64,000 bases of DNA from Hymenobacter crusticola. Lineage in GTDB: Bacteria; Bacteroidota; Bacteroidia; Cytophagales; Hymenobacteraceae. Of this stretch, positions 8,542 to 16,907 are shown piece after piece (within the stretch, counting starts at the first letter, position 1; each line of letters starts with the position of its first letter). The position numbers were made by a program, and so were the translations under genes. The DNA lies in the NCBI RefSeq assembly GCF_002154225.1, contig NZ_MTSE01000004.1:1-64000 (forward strand). Direction: 5' to 3'. The notes under the pieces were generated by a model. That model had not been told where the DNA came from, ran no database searches, and was given only the letters and a program-made list of their open reading frames with translations.

Positions 8542-10674
8542 GTGAATTCTGCTGTAAAGAAAAAAATAGGTATTGGCTTCGGCATTGTCGTCGTGCTTTT
8601 GGGCTTGGCACTGGCTGCATTTCTGCTCAAGCGCCAGCAATTACTAGAGTATGCGTTGGCACAAGTGAAAGCCAAAGTAGAGCGCAAATATCCGGCGCAG
8701 CTCACCCTAGGGCCTGCTCGCTTCACCGACCTGAACTCGGTTCGGATTAACGGTGTCGCGCTGGTGCCTACGGGGCGCGACACGCTGTTGCGTGCTTCCA
8801 GCATTGATGCTTCCCTAAGCGTGCGGTCATTATTTGCGGGGCGGCCTGTCTTCAGCAACCTGCAAATTGATAACGCCCGCCTCACAGCTCGCAAAACCGC
8901 TGCCACGGATAACTACTCCTTTCTCTACCGGAAGAAGAAAACGCAGCCGGTAGCCCCGCGTGATACCACGAAAGGCACCAACTATGGCCTCTTACTAAAC
9001 GATTTATTAGAAGCCGGCTTCGATAACATTCCAGGCGAGGCGGCCTTCAAGAACTTCCTCGTCACCTATGAGAGCCCGCGGCACCAAGTGCGAATCGCTA
9101 TGCCTGGGCTCACCATTGAAGACGGAAACATTACGGGCCAGCTATCGGCTACTATCGACTCGGTTTCCAACAACCTAGGTATCAGCGGGCACGTGGAAGC
9201 CGGCGACTACGAGTTAGCGGCGCAGGTGTACGGCCTAAATCGGCAGCCGGTCACGTTGCCGTATCTGCAACGGCGCCTCAATGCGCGGGTGCAGTTCGAT
9301 ACGCTGCGCATGAGCCTAGATGGAAAAGAGTTCGAGGATGAGCAGCTAACGCTGCGCGGCTCGGCTTCGGCCACACACTTTGTGCTCAACCAGCCCAAGC
9401 TAGCTGCGCGCGACATTGTGGTAAAACACGGCGGCATCAACTTCGTTACGAAGCTCGGACAAGCCTCGATGGCGCTCGAAAAGGGGACCAAAGTGCGCCT
9501 CAATCGCATCGAGTTTTACCCTACATTCAGCATCCGCAAGCTACCGGTGCCCCAGCGGGTCATTGGGCGTAAAATAAACGGGATCCGGAAGCGCAGCGAC
9601 TTATTGGCAGGCCTGCAAGTCTCGGCGGACATTACCTCGGCGGAAACTCCTGCGAACGACTTTTTTGCTTCGCTGCCAGAAGGCATGTTTGAGGAGGTAG
9701 AAGGCATGCAGGGAGAAGGTACCCTCACCTACAGCCTGCACACCGCCTTGGATATGAATCAGGTGGATAGCTTGAAGTTTGATTCATCGCTGCGAGGCAA
9801 GAATTTTCGCATCACCCGCTTTGGGCGGGAAAACCTAAACAAGCTCAACGAAGATTTCCCCTATACCGCTTACAACGACAAAGGCGACTCTATCAAAACG
9901 TTTTTGGTAGGACCTAGCAACAAGAATTTTGTGCCGTACGATGAGGTGTCGCGTTACCTTAAGAGCGCAATTCAAACGGCGGAGGACCCACGCTTTTTCA
10001 CCCACAAAGGCTTCATGGAAAAGGCCTTCGTGAAGTCAGCTATTCAAAACCTAAAGGAGCGGCGCTTTGCCCGCGGGGGAAGTACCATTTCGATGCAGCT
10101 GGTGAAGAATGTGTTTCTGACGCGGCAGAAGACGGTGGCCCGCAAGGTGGAAGAAATGCTTATCGTCTGGTTGATCGAAAATACGCGGCTAGTGAGCAAA
10201 GAGCGGATGTTTGAGGTGTACCTGAACATCATCGAGTGGGGACCAAAAATCTATGGTGTGAAGGACGCCGCCCGCTTCTACTTCGACAAGCAGCCCGCCA
10301 ACCTCAATCTGTCGGAAAGCTTGTACCTAGCTAGCATCATTCCCAAGCCCAAGTTTTACCGCTATTCCTTCGATAGCTACGGCAATTTGCGTGGGAGTGC
10401 GCGCTACTTCTACCGTCTCATCGCCGACATTATGGTGGAGCGTGGCATGATTACGCCCGCCGACCGCGAAAATATGGCACTTGGTGTAGCACTCAATGGG
10501 CCAGCCCGCAAGTATATCGTAACGGCCCGCGACACCACCCGAACGGCCGCCGCTGATTCTTCTCAGTTTGAGCCACTTAACCTGATTGATTTGCTAGGCG
10601 GCAATGCCGCTCCAGATGCCGGGGTGAACAGTAATACGCCAGAAGAGCAGCCAGCAGTGCCGCCGCGCCCCTAA
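8542..10674 (+). CDS. GT51 transglycosylase with AsmA-like N-terminus
   Basis: A 710-residue membrane-anchored peptidoglycan glycosyltransferase that should polymerise lipid II outside the membrane. Residues ~8-26 are one membrane helix. A ~400-residue region follows with the repeated beta-strand style of AsmA/DUF748 proteins (e.g. LTLGPARFTDLNSVRINGV). The GT51 domain is C-terminal: AEDPRFFTHKGF carries the catalytic Glu, then GGSTISMQLVKN, RKVEEMLIVWLIE and YLNIIEWGPKIYGV. There is no transpeptidase domain; after it comes only a Pro/Ala-rich tail. The frame is open further upstream, but GTG 8542 gives a normal signal-anchor and leaves room for the promoter at 8461. The combination is unlike classical bifunctional PBPs. 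Confidence 0.85.
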   Translation: MNSAVKKKIGIGFGIVVVLLGLALAAFLLKRQQLLEYALAQVKAKVERKYPAQLTLGPARFTDLNSVRINGVALVPTGRDTLLRASSIDASLSVRSLFAGRPVFSNLQIDNARLTARKTAATDNYSFLYRKKKTQPVAPRDTTKGTNYGLLLNDLLEAGFDNIPGEAAFKNFLVTYESPRHQVRIAMPGLTIEDGNITGQLSATIDSVSNNLGISGHVEAGDYELAAQVYGLNRQPVTLPYLQRRLNARVQFDTLRMSLDGKEFEDEQLTLRGSASATHFVLNQPKLAARDIVVKHGGINFVTKLGQASMALEKGTKVRLNRIEFYPTFSIRKLPVPQRVIGRKINGIRKRSDLLAGLQVSADITSAETPANDFFASLPEGMFEEVEGMQGEGTLTYSLHTALDMNQVDSLKFDSSLRGKNFRITRFGRENLNKLNEDFPYTAYNDKGDSIKTFLVGPSNKNFVPYDEVSRYLKSAIQTAEDPRFFTHKGFMEKAFVKSAIQNLKERRFARGGSTISMQLVKNVFLTRQKTVARKVEEMLIVWLIENTRLVSKERMFEVYLNIIEWGPKIYGVKDAARFYFDKQPANLNLSESLYLASIIPKPKFYRYSFDSYGNLRGSARYFYRLIADIMVERGMITPADRENMALGVALNGPARKYIVTARDTTRTAAADSSQFEPLNLIDLLGGNAAPDAGVNSNTPEEQPAVPPRP

Positions 10675-10692
10675 GTTAAGAGTCGCAAGTAC

Positions 10693-10762
10693 CTGCGCAC
10701 TTATTACGAAAAAAGCCTCACTGAAGCAGATCAGTGAGGCTTTTTTCGTAATAAGTGCGCAG
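10693..10762. terminator. Very long perfect hairpin, bidirectional terminator
   Basis: Two perfect 32-bp arms (10693-10724 and 10731-10762) around the 6-base loop AGCAGA. The upper stem is AAAAAAGCCTCACTGA and its complement, i.e. an intrinsic terminator in both directions; the lower stem adds a further 16 paired bases. It separates the convergent GT51 and TerC genes. Confidence 0.9.
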
Positions 10763-10790
10763 TGAAAGGAAAATGAGCCTTTGCCAGAAG

Positions 10791-11744
10791 CTAGGATTCG
10801 ATTTCTTCCCTTTCTTCCTTCTTAGGCAGTAAGACCGACAGCAAGACGGAGCCAGCCAGAATGAGCCCAACCAGTCCAAGCGAAATACTCATCGGAATCT
10901 CATAGCCACGGGTAGCTAAGTAATCAGTAGTCAGCAGCTTGAAACCGATAAAAACGAGGATAAGCGCCAACCCATAGTGCAAGTAATGAAAGAGCTTCAT
11001 CAGGCCTGCCAAGGCAAAATACATAGCCCGCAAACCTAGCAAAGCAAACACGTTGGACGTGTACACAACGAAAGTGTCACGCGAAACGGCGAGGATGGCT
11101 GGAATAGAATCGGCGGCAAAAACTACGTCGGTTGTTTCAACCATTAAGAGCACCACAAACAGCGGAGTGGCAAACAGAAGCTTATCCTTGCGCACGAAAA
11201 ACTTGTCGCCTTCTAGCTTGCTGGTCACGGGCATGTAGCGACTCAGAAACTTTACGACGGGGTTATTGTCCGGGTCGATTTCTGGTTCGCCGGCGCTGAT
11301 AGCCATTCGCACGCCTGTGTACACCAGAAAAGCCCCAAGTACATAAAGCAAGATGTGAAATTTGGCCAGCAACGCTGCCCCCGCCAGAATAAAGACTGCC
11401 CGCAAAACCAAAGCCCCAATGATTCCCCAAAAGAGAATCTTGTGCTGATATTGCTGAGGTATCTTGAAGTAGCTGAAAATGAGCAGAAAGACGAACAAGT
11501 TGTCGACGCTCAACGACTTTTCAATGAGGTAGCCCGTGAGAAACTCCAAGCCGGCTTGCCGGCCCATCGTGCGATACACGAGGAAGTTGAAGCATAGTGA
11601 CAAGACTATCCAAAAACAGCTCCACCCTAGGGCCTCCCGCATTCTCACCACGTGAGCTTTACGGTTGAACACAAGAAGGTCGAGCATCAGCATTCCCAGA
11701 ACGAAAATGTTGAATCCGACCCAAAAGATAGGAGTGTTTTCCAT
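10791..11744 (-). CDS. TerC family integral membrane protein
   Basis: A 317-residue polytopic protein of the TerC/Alx family (predicted metal-ion, probably Mn2+, export or homeostasis at the cytoplasmic membrane). Seven to nine hydrophobic segments are visible. Family motifs include EKSLSVDNLFVFLLIFSYF near residues 73-91 and a second acidic membrane motif VETTDVVFAADSIPAILAVS near 203-222. These paired acidic residues are conserved in the family. The C-terminus is charged (KKEEREEIES). The gene starts with ATG and stands alone on the minus strand between a strong terminator and a DPM1-like gene. Confidence 0.92.
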   Translation of the reverse strand: MENTPIFWVGFNIFVLGMLMLDLLVFNRKAHVVRMREALGWSCFWIVLSLCFNFLVYRTMGRQAGLEFLTGYLIEKSLSVDNLFVFLLIFSYFKIPQQYQHKILFWGIIGALVLRAVFILAGAALLAKFHILLYVLGAFLVYTGVRMAISAGEPEIDPDNNPVVKFLSRYMPVTSKLEGDKFFVRKDKLLFATPLFVVLLMVETTDVVFAADSIPAILAVSRDTFVVYTSNVFALLGLRAMYFALAGLMKLFHYLHYGLALILVFIGFKLLTTDYLATRGYEIPMSISLGLVGLILAGSVLLSVLLPKKEEREEIES

Positions 11745-11803
11745 ACGCAGCGCCAGACTAGGCCTAGCTCCGTTTCCGACACGGAGCAGAACTATACCAA
11801 GGC

Positions 11804-12610
11804 TTACCGCGATTTTGGGGTCGAGGTTGCGGCCGTCACCGAAATAGCGTCGGAGGTATTGTGGCTGCTATCGGCTGTGGCTCGCTTGAAGCGGTGAAAC
11901 CAACTGTACACCTTCATTTGCACCACACCGAAGAAAGCCTCTTTGAAGATGCCCTTCGACATTTTGGAAGCGCCGCGAGTCCGATCTGTGAAGATGATGG
12001 GCACCTCCTTAATGCGAAAACCGTACTTATAGGCCAGCCACTTCATTTCAATCTGGAAGGCGTAGCCCACAAAGCGAATACGGTGACGCAACACCGTGCG
12101 CAGTACCCGGGCCGTGTAGCATTTGAAGCCTGCCGTTGCGTCCATAATCGGCATACCCGTGACAAAGCGTACGTACGCCGACGCGAACCACGACATCAGT
12201 ACGCGGTCCATGGGCCAGTTCACCACGTTCACGCCCTGGATGTAGCGTGAGCCAATAGCTAGGTCGTAGCCATCTACGGCACAAGCATTATGAAGCTTCA
12301 ATAAATCGTCGGGGTTGTGGGAGAAGTCGGCGTCCATCTCAAACACGTACTCGTAATCCCGCATCAATGCCCACCGAAATCCGTGGATATACGCGGTGCC
12401 AAGCCCCATCTTACCTTTGCGCTCTTCCAGAAAAAGTCGTCCTGGAAACTCCTGCATCAGACTCCGCACAATGTCGGCGGTGCCATCGGGTGAGCCATCG
12501 TCGATAACAAGCAAATCAAAAGGTTTGGGCAACGAAAAGACTTTACGGATGATCAGTTCCGCATTTTCGCGCTCATTGTACGTCGGAATTAGAACCAGCC
12601 CACTGTTCAT
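11804..12610 (-). CDS. Polyprenol monophosphomannose synthase-like GT2
   Basis: A 268-residue family 2 glycosyltransferase of the DPM1 type, expected to transfer a hexose from a GDP- or UDP-sugar to polyprenyl phosphate on the cytosolic face. Motifs are LIPTYNERENAELII, LLVIDDGSPDGTADIV and the metal-binding EMDADFSHNP; GLGTAYIHGFRWAL and RYIQGVNVVNWP are typical of prokaryotic DPM1. No C-terminal membrane helix is seen, so it is probably peripheral. The ATG at 12610 overlaps the hemG stop as ATGA, giving strong evidence for this start and for translational coupling, although the two products have no known shared pathway. Confidence 0.9.
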   Translation of the reverse strand: MNSGLVLIPTYNERENAELIIRKVFSLPKPFDLLVIDDGSPDGTADIVRSLMQEFPGRLFLEERKGKMGLGTAYIHGFRWALMRDYEYVFEMDADFSHNPDDLLKLHNACAVDGYDLAIGSRYIQGVNVVNWPMDRVLMSWFASAYVRFVTGMPIMDATAGFKCYTARVLRTVLRHRIRFVGYAFQIEMKWLAYKYGFRIKEVPIIFTDRTRGASKMSKGIFKEAFFGVVQMKVYSWFHRFKRATADSSHNTSDAISVTAATSTPKSR

Positions 12611-13956
12611 TGTGCCAAAGATAAGAAGTGGGGGACGCTGCGAATAATTTTTTCCGCTAGCTGCTGGGCGTGACGCACGCAATCGGGCACGCCCACGCCC
12701 GCCCGCCAATTGGCCGCCGCGTAGATGTTCTCAGTTGCCAAAGCATCGGTGGCGGCGTGTGCCCCGACAATACGGCTGTCGAACTGCGGAATGGCACGCT
12801 CCCAATAATAGCGAGTTTGCCAGAGCGGGGCAGTAGCCTTGATGCCGTAGTAGCGAGCAAGCTCCGTGTGCACGGCTTGCTGCTGCTCGGCCGCCGATTG
12901 TTGAGCCTGTTCCTGATATTGACTTCCACCAACAAAGGTGGTAAATAGTACCTGATCGGCTGGGCTGCGTTTTGGGTAGATAGAGCTGCTCCAGATGCTG
13001 CCGGCGGCGTAGGGCTGCTCTACTTTGGGGTGAAGTGCGCCAAAACCATCGAGCGGGTGAGTTACATCGGCGCGGTGGTAGGCAGTGTAGATAGCGGCCA
13101 TAGCCGGATAATACACAGCCGCTAAAGCCGTAGCCGCCTCTGGAAACAAATCTTCGAGCAACGGAGCAGCGGCGTACGTAGGCAATGCTAGCACAACACT
13201 AGTGTACGCCTGCGGTGCGGGCCCACTGGCGAGTTGAAGATGGTAGTGCCCATCTGAGGCGCGCGTAAGTGCCGTAACGGTTTGCCCCCCATGGTAATGG
13301 GTAAGCTGAGCTGCCAACGTGGCTGGCAATTGCTGAAGGCCTTGCCGCAGCGAGACGATACGCCGGCGCCCACCCGCGCCACCGCTTTTCGCTAGGCCCC
13401 GCAGCACCGAGCCGTAGGTTTGCTCCAATTCCGCTAGCTTCGGAAACGTTTTGTGCACAAGTAGCTTCTCAGGGTCGCCGGCATAAATGCCCGAGATGAA
13501 TGGGTTAAGTGCATAGTCTACAATTTCAGCTCCAAACCGGCGTCGGAAAAACGCTGCGAGAGTTTCATCGGGGTTGGTTGGGAGCGGCGAGCGGCTCAGC
13601 TCGCGTAACATGTTCAGCTTTGCTTTAAAGCTGAAAAAACGATTAGCAAGCAGCGCCGGTGGCGAGCTAGGAAGCTTTTGATAGCGACCATCACGCAATA
13701 CATAGCGGTTGGCGCTTACGGCCGCCGTGTCTTCAATTTCATCCACCAAACCTAGGTCGGTGAACAGATCCAGCAGTTCCGGGCTAAGCTGGAGCGAATT
13801 CGGACCTGTTTCGAGCAGATAGTCATCTACTTGGGCTGTGCGCAGGTTGCCGCCCGGTGTCGAGCTAGCCTCGAACAGATCGTAGCTAATACCTGCTTTC
13901 TGCAGGTAATAGGCCAGCGTAAGGCCTGAAATGCCGCCACCCAAAATAGCTACCAT
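12607..13956 (-). CDS. hemG: Protoporphyrinogen oxidase, oxygen-dependent type
   Basis: A 449-residue FAD enzyme of the PPOX/HemY class that oxidises protoporphyrinogen IX (or coproporphyrinogen III in the coproporphyrin pathway) in heme synthesis. The dinucleotide-binding fold is at the very N-terminus (VAILGGGISGLTLAYYLQKAG), followed by GGNLRT and the substrate-region ETGPNSLQL; the C-terminal FAD motif is NWRAGVGVPDCVRHAQQLAEKI. Which of the two porphyrinogens it uses cannot be decided here. It starts a two-gene minus-strand unit with the DPM1-like gene (4-base overlap). The symbol hemY is used for the same family in some annotations. Confidence 0.9.
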   Translation of the reverse strand: MVAILGGGISGLTLAYYLQKAGISYDLFEASSTPGGNLRTAQVDDYLLETGPNSLQLSPELLDLFTDLGLVDEIEDTAAVSANRYVLRDGRYQKLPSSPPALLANRFFSFKAKLNMLRELSRSPLPTNPDETLAAFFRRRFGAEIVDYALNPFISGIYAGDPEKLLVHKTFPKLAELEQTYGSVLRGLAKSGGAGGRRRIVSLRQGLQQLPATLAAQLTHYHGGQTVTALTRASDGHYHLQLASGPAPQAYTSVVLALPTYAAAPLLEDLFPEAATALAAVYYPAMAAIYTAYHRADVTHPLDGFGALHPKVEQPYAAGSIWSSSIYPKRSPADQVLFTTFVGGSQYQEQAQQSAAEQQQAVHTELARYYGIKATAPLWQTRYYWERAIPQFDSRIVGAHAATDALATENIYAAANWRAGVGVPDCVRHAQQLAEKIIRSVPHFLSLAQ

Positions 13957-14020
13957 GATAGATCTCTACGAAAAAGATAGGTTGAATAAGCAGAAGCATC
14001 AGCCACATTCTGCCCAGCGA

Positions 14021-14028
14021 CAAAGGTA
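14021..14028 (-). promoter_or_regulatory. TACCTTTG -7 box for hemG
   Basis: TACCTTTG on the minus strand, 65 bases upstream of the hemG ATG. It matches TAnnTTTG of the Bacteroidota housekeeping sigma factor. Confidence 0.5.
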
Positions 14029-14132
14029 ACCATCACGCTAACCTTGGGCGCTTGTACTACTAGGAGTAACAATCATTTTTTCGGGTAATTCACTAGCTAG
14101 GTTAATTTTTTAGGCATGTCGGCTAGCTAGCA

Positions 14133-14140
14133 TACCTTTG
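14133..14140 (+). promoter_or_regulatory. TACCTTTG -7 box immediately before a start codon
   Basis: TACCTTTG ends only five bases before the ATG at 14146. A T-run at 14106-14111, about 21 bases further upstream, could serve as the -33 element. If used, the transcript would be leaderless or nearly so. Confidence 0.5.
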
Positions 14141-14145
14141 GCTTG

Positions 14146-14703
14146 ATGACGAACACAAATTCTTCCGTGCCAGTAGCACCTCAGTTGCATAAGGCCGTTT
14201 TCCTAGACCGCGACGGTGTACTAAACGAGGAAATGGGCGACTATGTGTGGCGCCCCGAAGATTTTACGGTGCTACACGGGGTTCCTGAAAGCCTAGCCCA
14301 GTTGAAGGCAGCGGGCTATTACCTGATTGTGGTGACGAACCAAGCCGGAATCGCGAAAGGGTTGTACACCGCCTCCCAAATGCGTCTCTGCCACGATAAG
14401 CTGCAGCAGGCCTGCGGAAACCTGATCGATGCGTTTTACTTCGCGCCCTCGCATCCATCGGTGAGTGAATCGCTAGCGCGCAAGCCGGGGTCGCTGATGC
14501 TGGAAAAAGCTATTGCCCGCTTTCATCTGGACCCTAGCCAGTGCTGGCTTGTGGGAGACCGGATGCGGGACCTAGAGGCCGGTGCCCGGGTTGGGATAAA
14601 AGGAATTCTGGTGGGCCACTCCGAAGAAACCACGCATCAACCCCAAGTAACCAACCTAGCAGCAGCAACAGCTATTATCCTAGCCCAAGAAAGTACGCGC
14701 TAG
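14146..14703 (+). CDS. HAD phosphatase, GmhB/HisB-N-like
   Basis: A 185-residue HAD-IIIA phosphatase similar to D-glycero-D-manno-heptose 1,7-bisphosphate 7-phosphatase. Motif I is FLDRDGVLNEE, motif II is VVTNQAGIAKG, and motif III/IV is CWLVGDRMRDLEAG. In GmhB a zinc loop of one His and three Cys sits between motifs II and III; here the matching segment reads FAPSHPSVSESLARKPGS with no cysteine and is shortened, so the zinc site is probably lost and the substrate may differ. ATG 14146 is preferred over an in-frame TTG at 14143. A leader peptide-like, Ser/Pro-rich N-terminus of about 15 residues precedes the fold. It is followed by a perfect palindrome terminator. Confidence 0.8.
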   Translation: MTNTNSSVPVAPQLHKAVFLDRDGVLNEEMGDYVWRPEDFTVLHGVPESLAQLKAAGYYLIVVTNQAGIAKGLYTASQMRLCHDKLQQACGNLIDAFYFAPSHPSVSESLARKPGSLMLEKAIARFHLDPSQCWLVGDRMRDLEAGARVGIKGILVGHSEETTHQPQVTNLAAATAIILAQESTR

Positions 14704-14720
14704 TTTTGCGCGCCAAAAAA

Positions 14721-14764
14721 AGCGAGTAGCTAATGCACAATTAATTGTGCATTAGCTACTCGCT
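14721..14764. terminator. Perfect 20-bp palindrome, bidirectional terminator
   Basis: Arms 14721-14740 and 14745-14764 are perfectly complementary around TTAA, so the whole 44 bases is one perfect palindrome. A preceding A-run gives the U-tract for the minus-strand gene. It lies between the convergent HAD and exostosin genes. Confidence 0.8.
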
Positions 14765-14789
14765 TCTGTAAGAAACTTATTTTACAAGC

Positions 14790-15890
14790 CTAGCTCGCTA
14801 CAAGGTTCTTTTCATTAATAAAAAGGCTGATTTTTTTGAAGAATCCGGTTGGCGCCATGTACTCTTCCCAAATACCACGCAATTTCTTTTGGAGATTCTT
14901 GTAATCCTCTTCGGAAATGTTGTTATGAAAGTCGGCGACAATATCTCCGATTCTGTCGATATCTTTTTCCTCTACCCACACGCACAAGCTTCTCCAATCA
15001 ATTATTTCCTCGAAAGGCAATGTGCTGTCAGTATTTAGGAAAATAGGAATACGTCCGCAGCACAGTGTTTCAAAGAAGCGGACAGAGTTATTGCCGTATC
15101 CTCGAATACAAAGCGTGTAGTCGCTCTCCATAATATTCTCCACATATTTCTTCCGAAATTCTTCCGGACTTTCAGCCGCAGCACCTGTGTTGAGGCCATC
15201 AGGCCCGAAAGCAAAGTTGCTCTTGAGCCTGAAGTTATTGACGACTTTCTTCGACTTCTGCAGACCTATGATGGCCCGGGCTCTGTAGGAGTGAGCTACT
15301 TTGACCGGGAATTTCTGCATGATTCCCATATAATTACCAATTAGCCGGACCATGCCCAAGATTTTCTCCTTTCCCATCGTGGTGTTCAAGGGAGGAGCAT
15401 AACCACAAAAGCCGACAACAGGCTTGCTGCCTTTAGGGCGTATTTCTAATACCCCGCTGCTGTATTTTTCTAGGAAGTCCTCAAAGAAATGCGGCCAAGG
15501 AAATACATTTTTAGGCTGCTTGGATTTACTGATAGCACTGTTGAAAATGATAGCGTTCTTAATCTTAATATTTAGGTCCAGCGTATCGTGACCAACAAAA
15601 ACTAATACCTTCTTATTGCTGCTCTCTACGCGTTTAACAAACGATTCGATATTCTTTTCGAACGCCGCTTGGTTTTCGATAACATCATAGAATATCGGTA
15701 ACAAGCAAGCGTCGCACTCTTCCAGCGTAGTTAACTCTAAGAAGTTTTTGCCTTCCTGCAAAAATTTATCGAACCTTCCATAAGTAACGGAGCCAGGCTT
15801 TTCTTCGAAATTACCGATGAAAGGTATTAATAACTCAACGGGCTTCCCCTTATCAAGGAGGCTTAAGTCCGTATAAAGCTTCAGTTTCAT
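14790..15890 (-). CDS. Exostosin-like glycosyltransferase (GT47 type)
   Basis: A 366-residue protein whose C-terminal half resembles the exostosin domain: ESDYTLCIRGYGNNSVRFFE, then LCCGRIPIFLNTDSTLPFEEIIDW, the nucleotide-sugar binding region of GT47 enzymes. The N-terminal half is less conserved (CLLPIFYDVIEN, FVGHDTLDLN). No signal peptide or membrane helix is seen. It probably decorates a surface glycan, but substrate is unknown. The gene is markedly AT-richer and Lys/Ile/Asn-richer than its neighbours and is followed upstream by a gene-poor AT-rich stretch, which suggests acquisition by transfer. Confidence 0.8.
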   Translation of the reverse strand: MKLKLYTDLSLLDKGKPVELLIPFIGNFEEKPGSVTYGRFDKFLQEGKNFLELTTLEECDACLLPIFYDVIENQAAFEKNIESFVKRVESSNKKVLVFVGHDTLDLNIKIKNAIIFNSAISKSKQPKNVFPWPHFFEDFLEKYSSGVLEIRPKGSKPVVGFCGYAPPLNTTMGKEKILGMVRLIGNYMGIMQKFPVKVAHSYRARAIIGLQKSKKVVNNFRLKSNFAFGPDGLNTGAAAESPEEFRKKYVENIMESDYTLCIRGYGNNSVRFFETLCCGRIPIFLNTDSTLPFEEIIDWRSLCVWVEEKDIDRIGDIVADFHNNISEEDYKNLQKKLRGIWEEYMAPTGFFKKISLFINEKNLVAS

Positions 15891-16452
15891 ATTATCTTCT
15901 GTTAGAAATTATGAGAAGTCATGTTTCAAAAACAAGTGGCGCTGGCTAAACAAAGCGACGTTGAGGACTAGCCAATTCTGCAAGAAACCCATTGTGTTGG
16001 CGTCAGGAATGGCGCAGCGTATAGGCGCAACTTGGTTGTGGTCGAGGGCGAGATAAGTTGATGATCGAGTGCTTCTATGATGATAACCAGGCGCTGCGTT
16101 GCAGCTTTTGTCGTTGCCAAGCCTGCATCTATCTAGGTATAATAGGGTCTAGTGAGAAGTACGCAACGAGGCTTTCTCTTTCGAGTGCTTTTTTTACCAA
16201 TGGCAAAAAAACAATATAAAATCCAGATATGGACTTTATGTAGTAATAAAATAGATTTTTCGGAGAGTTTATCGGCACAAAGGTAGTGCATTAGTGCCTT
16301 AATGGAGTGGTAAGAAGCTGCTGCCAGCACTGAACTGGTTGTTCAGGCGAGCTGGTCATATGAGCTGAGCGTTATTAGCTTGGTGTGCCTAGGTCCTTAA
16401 GTTCGCTTTTTACCACAGTGTCTTACCGCCGCCCTAATAGAACTCAAAAACA
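15891..16452. other. AT-rich gene-poor stretch
   Basis: No convincing gene. The stretch up to ~15910 would hold the promoter of the exostosin gene. A minus-strand frame is open from a TAA at 15909-15911 back to about 16146 but has no ATG, GTG or TTG start and no recognisable family; it may be a gene remnant. Bases 16190-16270 are very AT-rich. Confidence 0.5.
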
Positions 16453-16480
16453 AAAGCCCTAGCTGTCTGGCCAGGGCTTT
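16453..16480. terminator. Hairpin terminator of first small lipoprotein
   Basis: Arms AAAGCCCT (16453-16460) and AGGGCTTT (16473-16480) with an A-rich flank that becomes a U-tract on the minus strand. It lies about 94 bases beyond the stop of the minus-strand small lipoprotein. Confidence 0.6.
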
Positions 16481-16573
16481 GTGTCGCGCAACAGAAGTCG
16501 CGAGTATGCTATATTTTATTGGCAAGAAACGAGCAAAACGTTCTGCCTACGAGATCCTACTTCAGGGGTAAGT

Positions 16574-16723
16574 CTACTGCCGGGCTGCTGGAGCAGCGGC
16601 GCTAGCCGTAATAGGCGAAGAAACGTGCGTAGCCGGCTTTGTGGTAGAGTATGCGGGGCATTTGGTACGGCAAGAACTTAAGCCTCCGAAGCCAATCAGG
16701 ACGATGAATAGGAGCTTTTTCAT
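16574..16723 (-). CDS. Small lipoprotein (49 aa), paralogue 1
   Basis: A 49-codon frame with ATG at 16723 and TAG at 16574-16576. The product starts MKKLLFIVLIGFGG and has a classical lipobox LSSC at residues 15-18, so the mature lipoprotein would be about 32 residues. After the lipid-attachment Cys it reads RTKCPAYSTTKP, with a second Cys, then an Ala/Ser/Pro-rich tail. It is followed by a hairpin terminator. A second gene of the same design starts 340 bases upstream at 17063; the shared CPAYS motif after the lipobox argues that both are real and related. No function is known to me. Confidence 0.75.
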   Translation of the reverse strand: MKKLLFIVLIGFGGLSSCRTKCPAYSTTKPATHVSSPITASAAAPAARQ

Positions 16724-16833
16724 GTAAAAGTGCAAGAGATTATAAAAGACAATGCTGGGCTTCTAAAACGAATGTCCAACCAGTTAATTGCGTAGATCGT
16801 TCCTAGCGCAAAGATTCTGCCTAAAATAGAAAA

Positions 16834-16866
16834 GCAGCTTCTCCTAGCTATGATAGGAGAAGCTGC
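16834..16866. terminator. Hairpin terminator of second small lipoprotein
   Basis: Perfect 13-bp arms at 16834-16846 and 16854-16866 (GCAGCTTCTCCTA and complement) with a 7-base loop. It lies 42 bases beyond the stop of the lipoprotein gene at 16908-17063. Confidence 0.7.
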
Positions 16867-16907
16867 CACTTGCGTACATATCGCTCCGTGAGTATCCGGA
16901 TATAGTA

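Noticed and set aside
15909..16146. Minus-strand open frame without a start codon upstream of the exostosin gene
   Set aside because: No ATG, GTG or TTG opens it and the Ser-Cys-Asn-Ala region has no signal peptide before it; at best a remnant.
16133..16330. 65-codon minus-strand frame in the AT-rich stretch
   Set aside because: Composition follows local AT-richness, no family or lipobox, and it crosses the region of broken frames.
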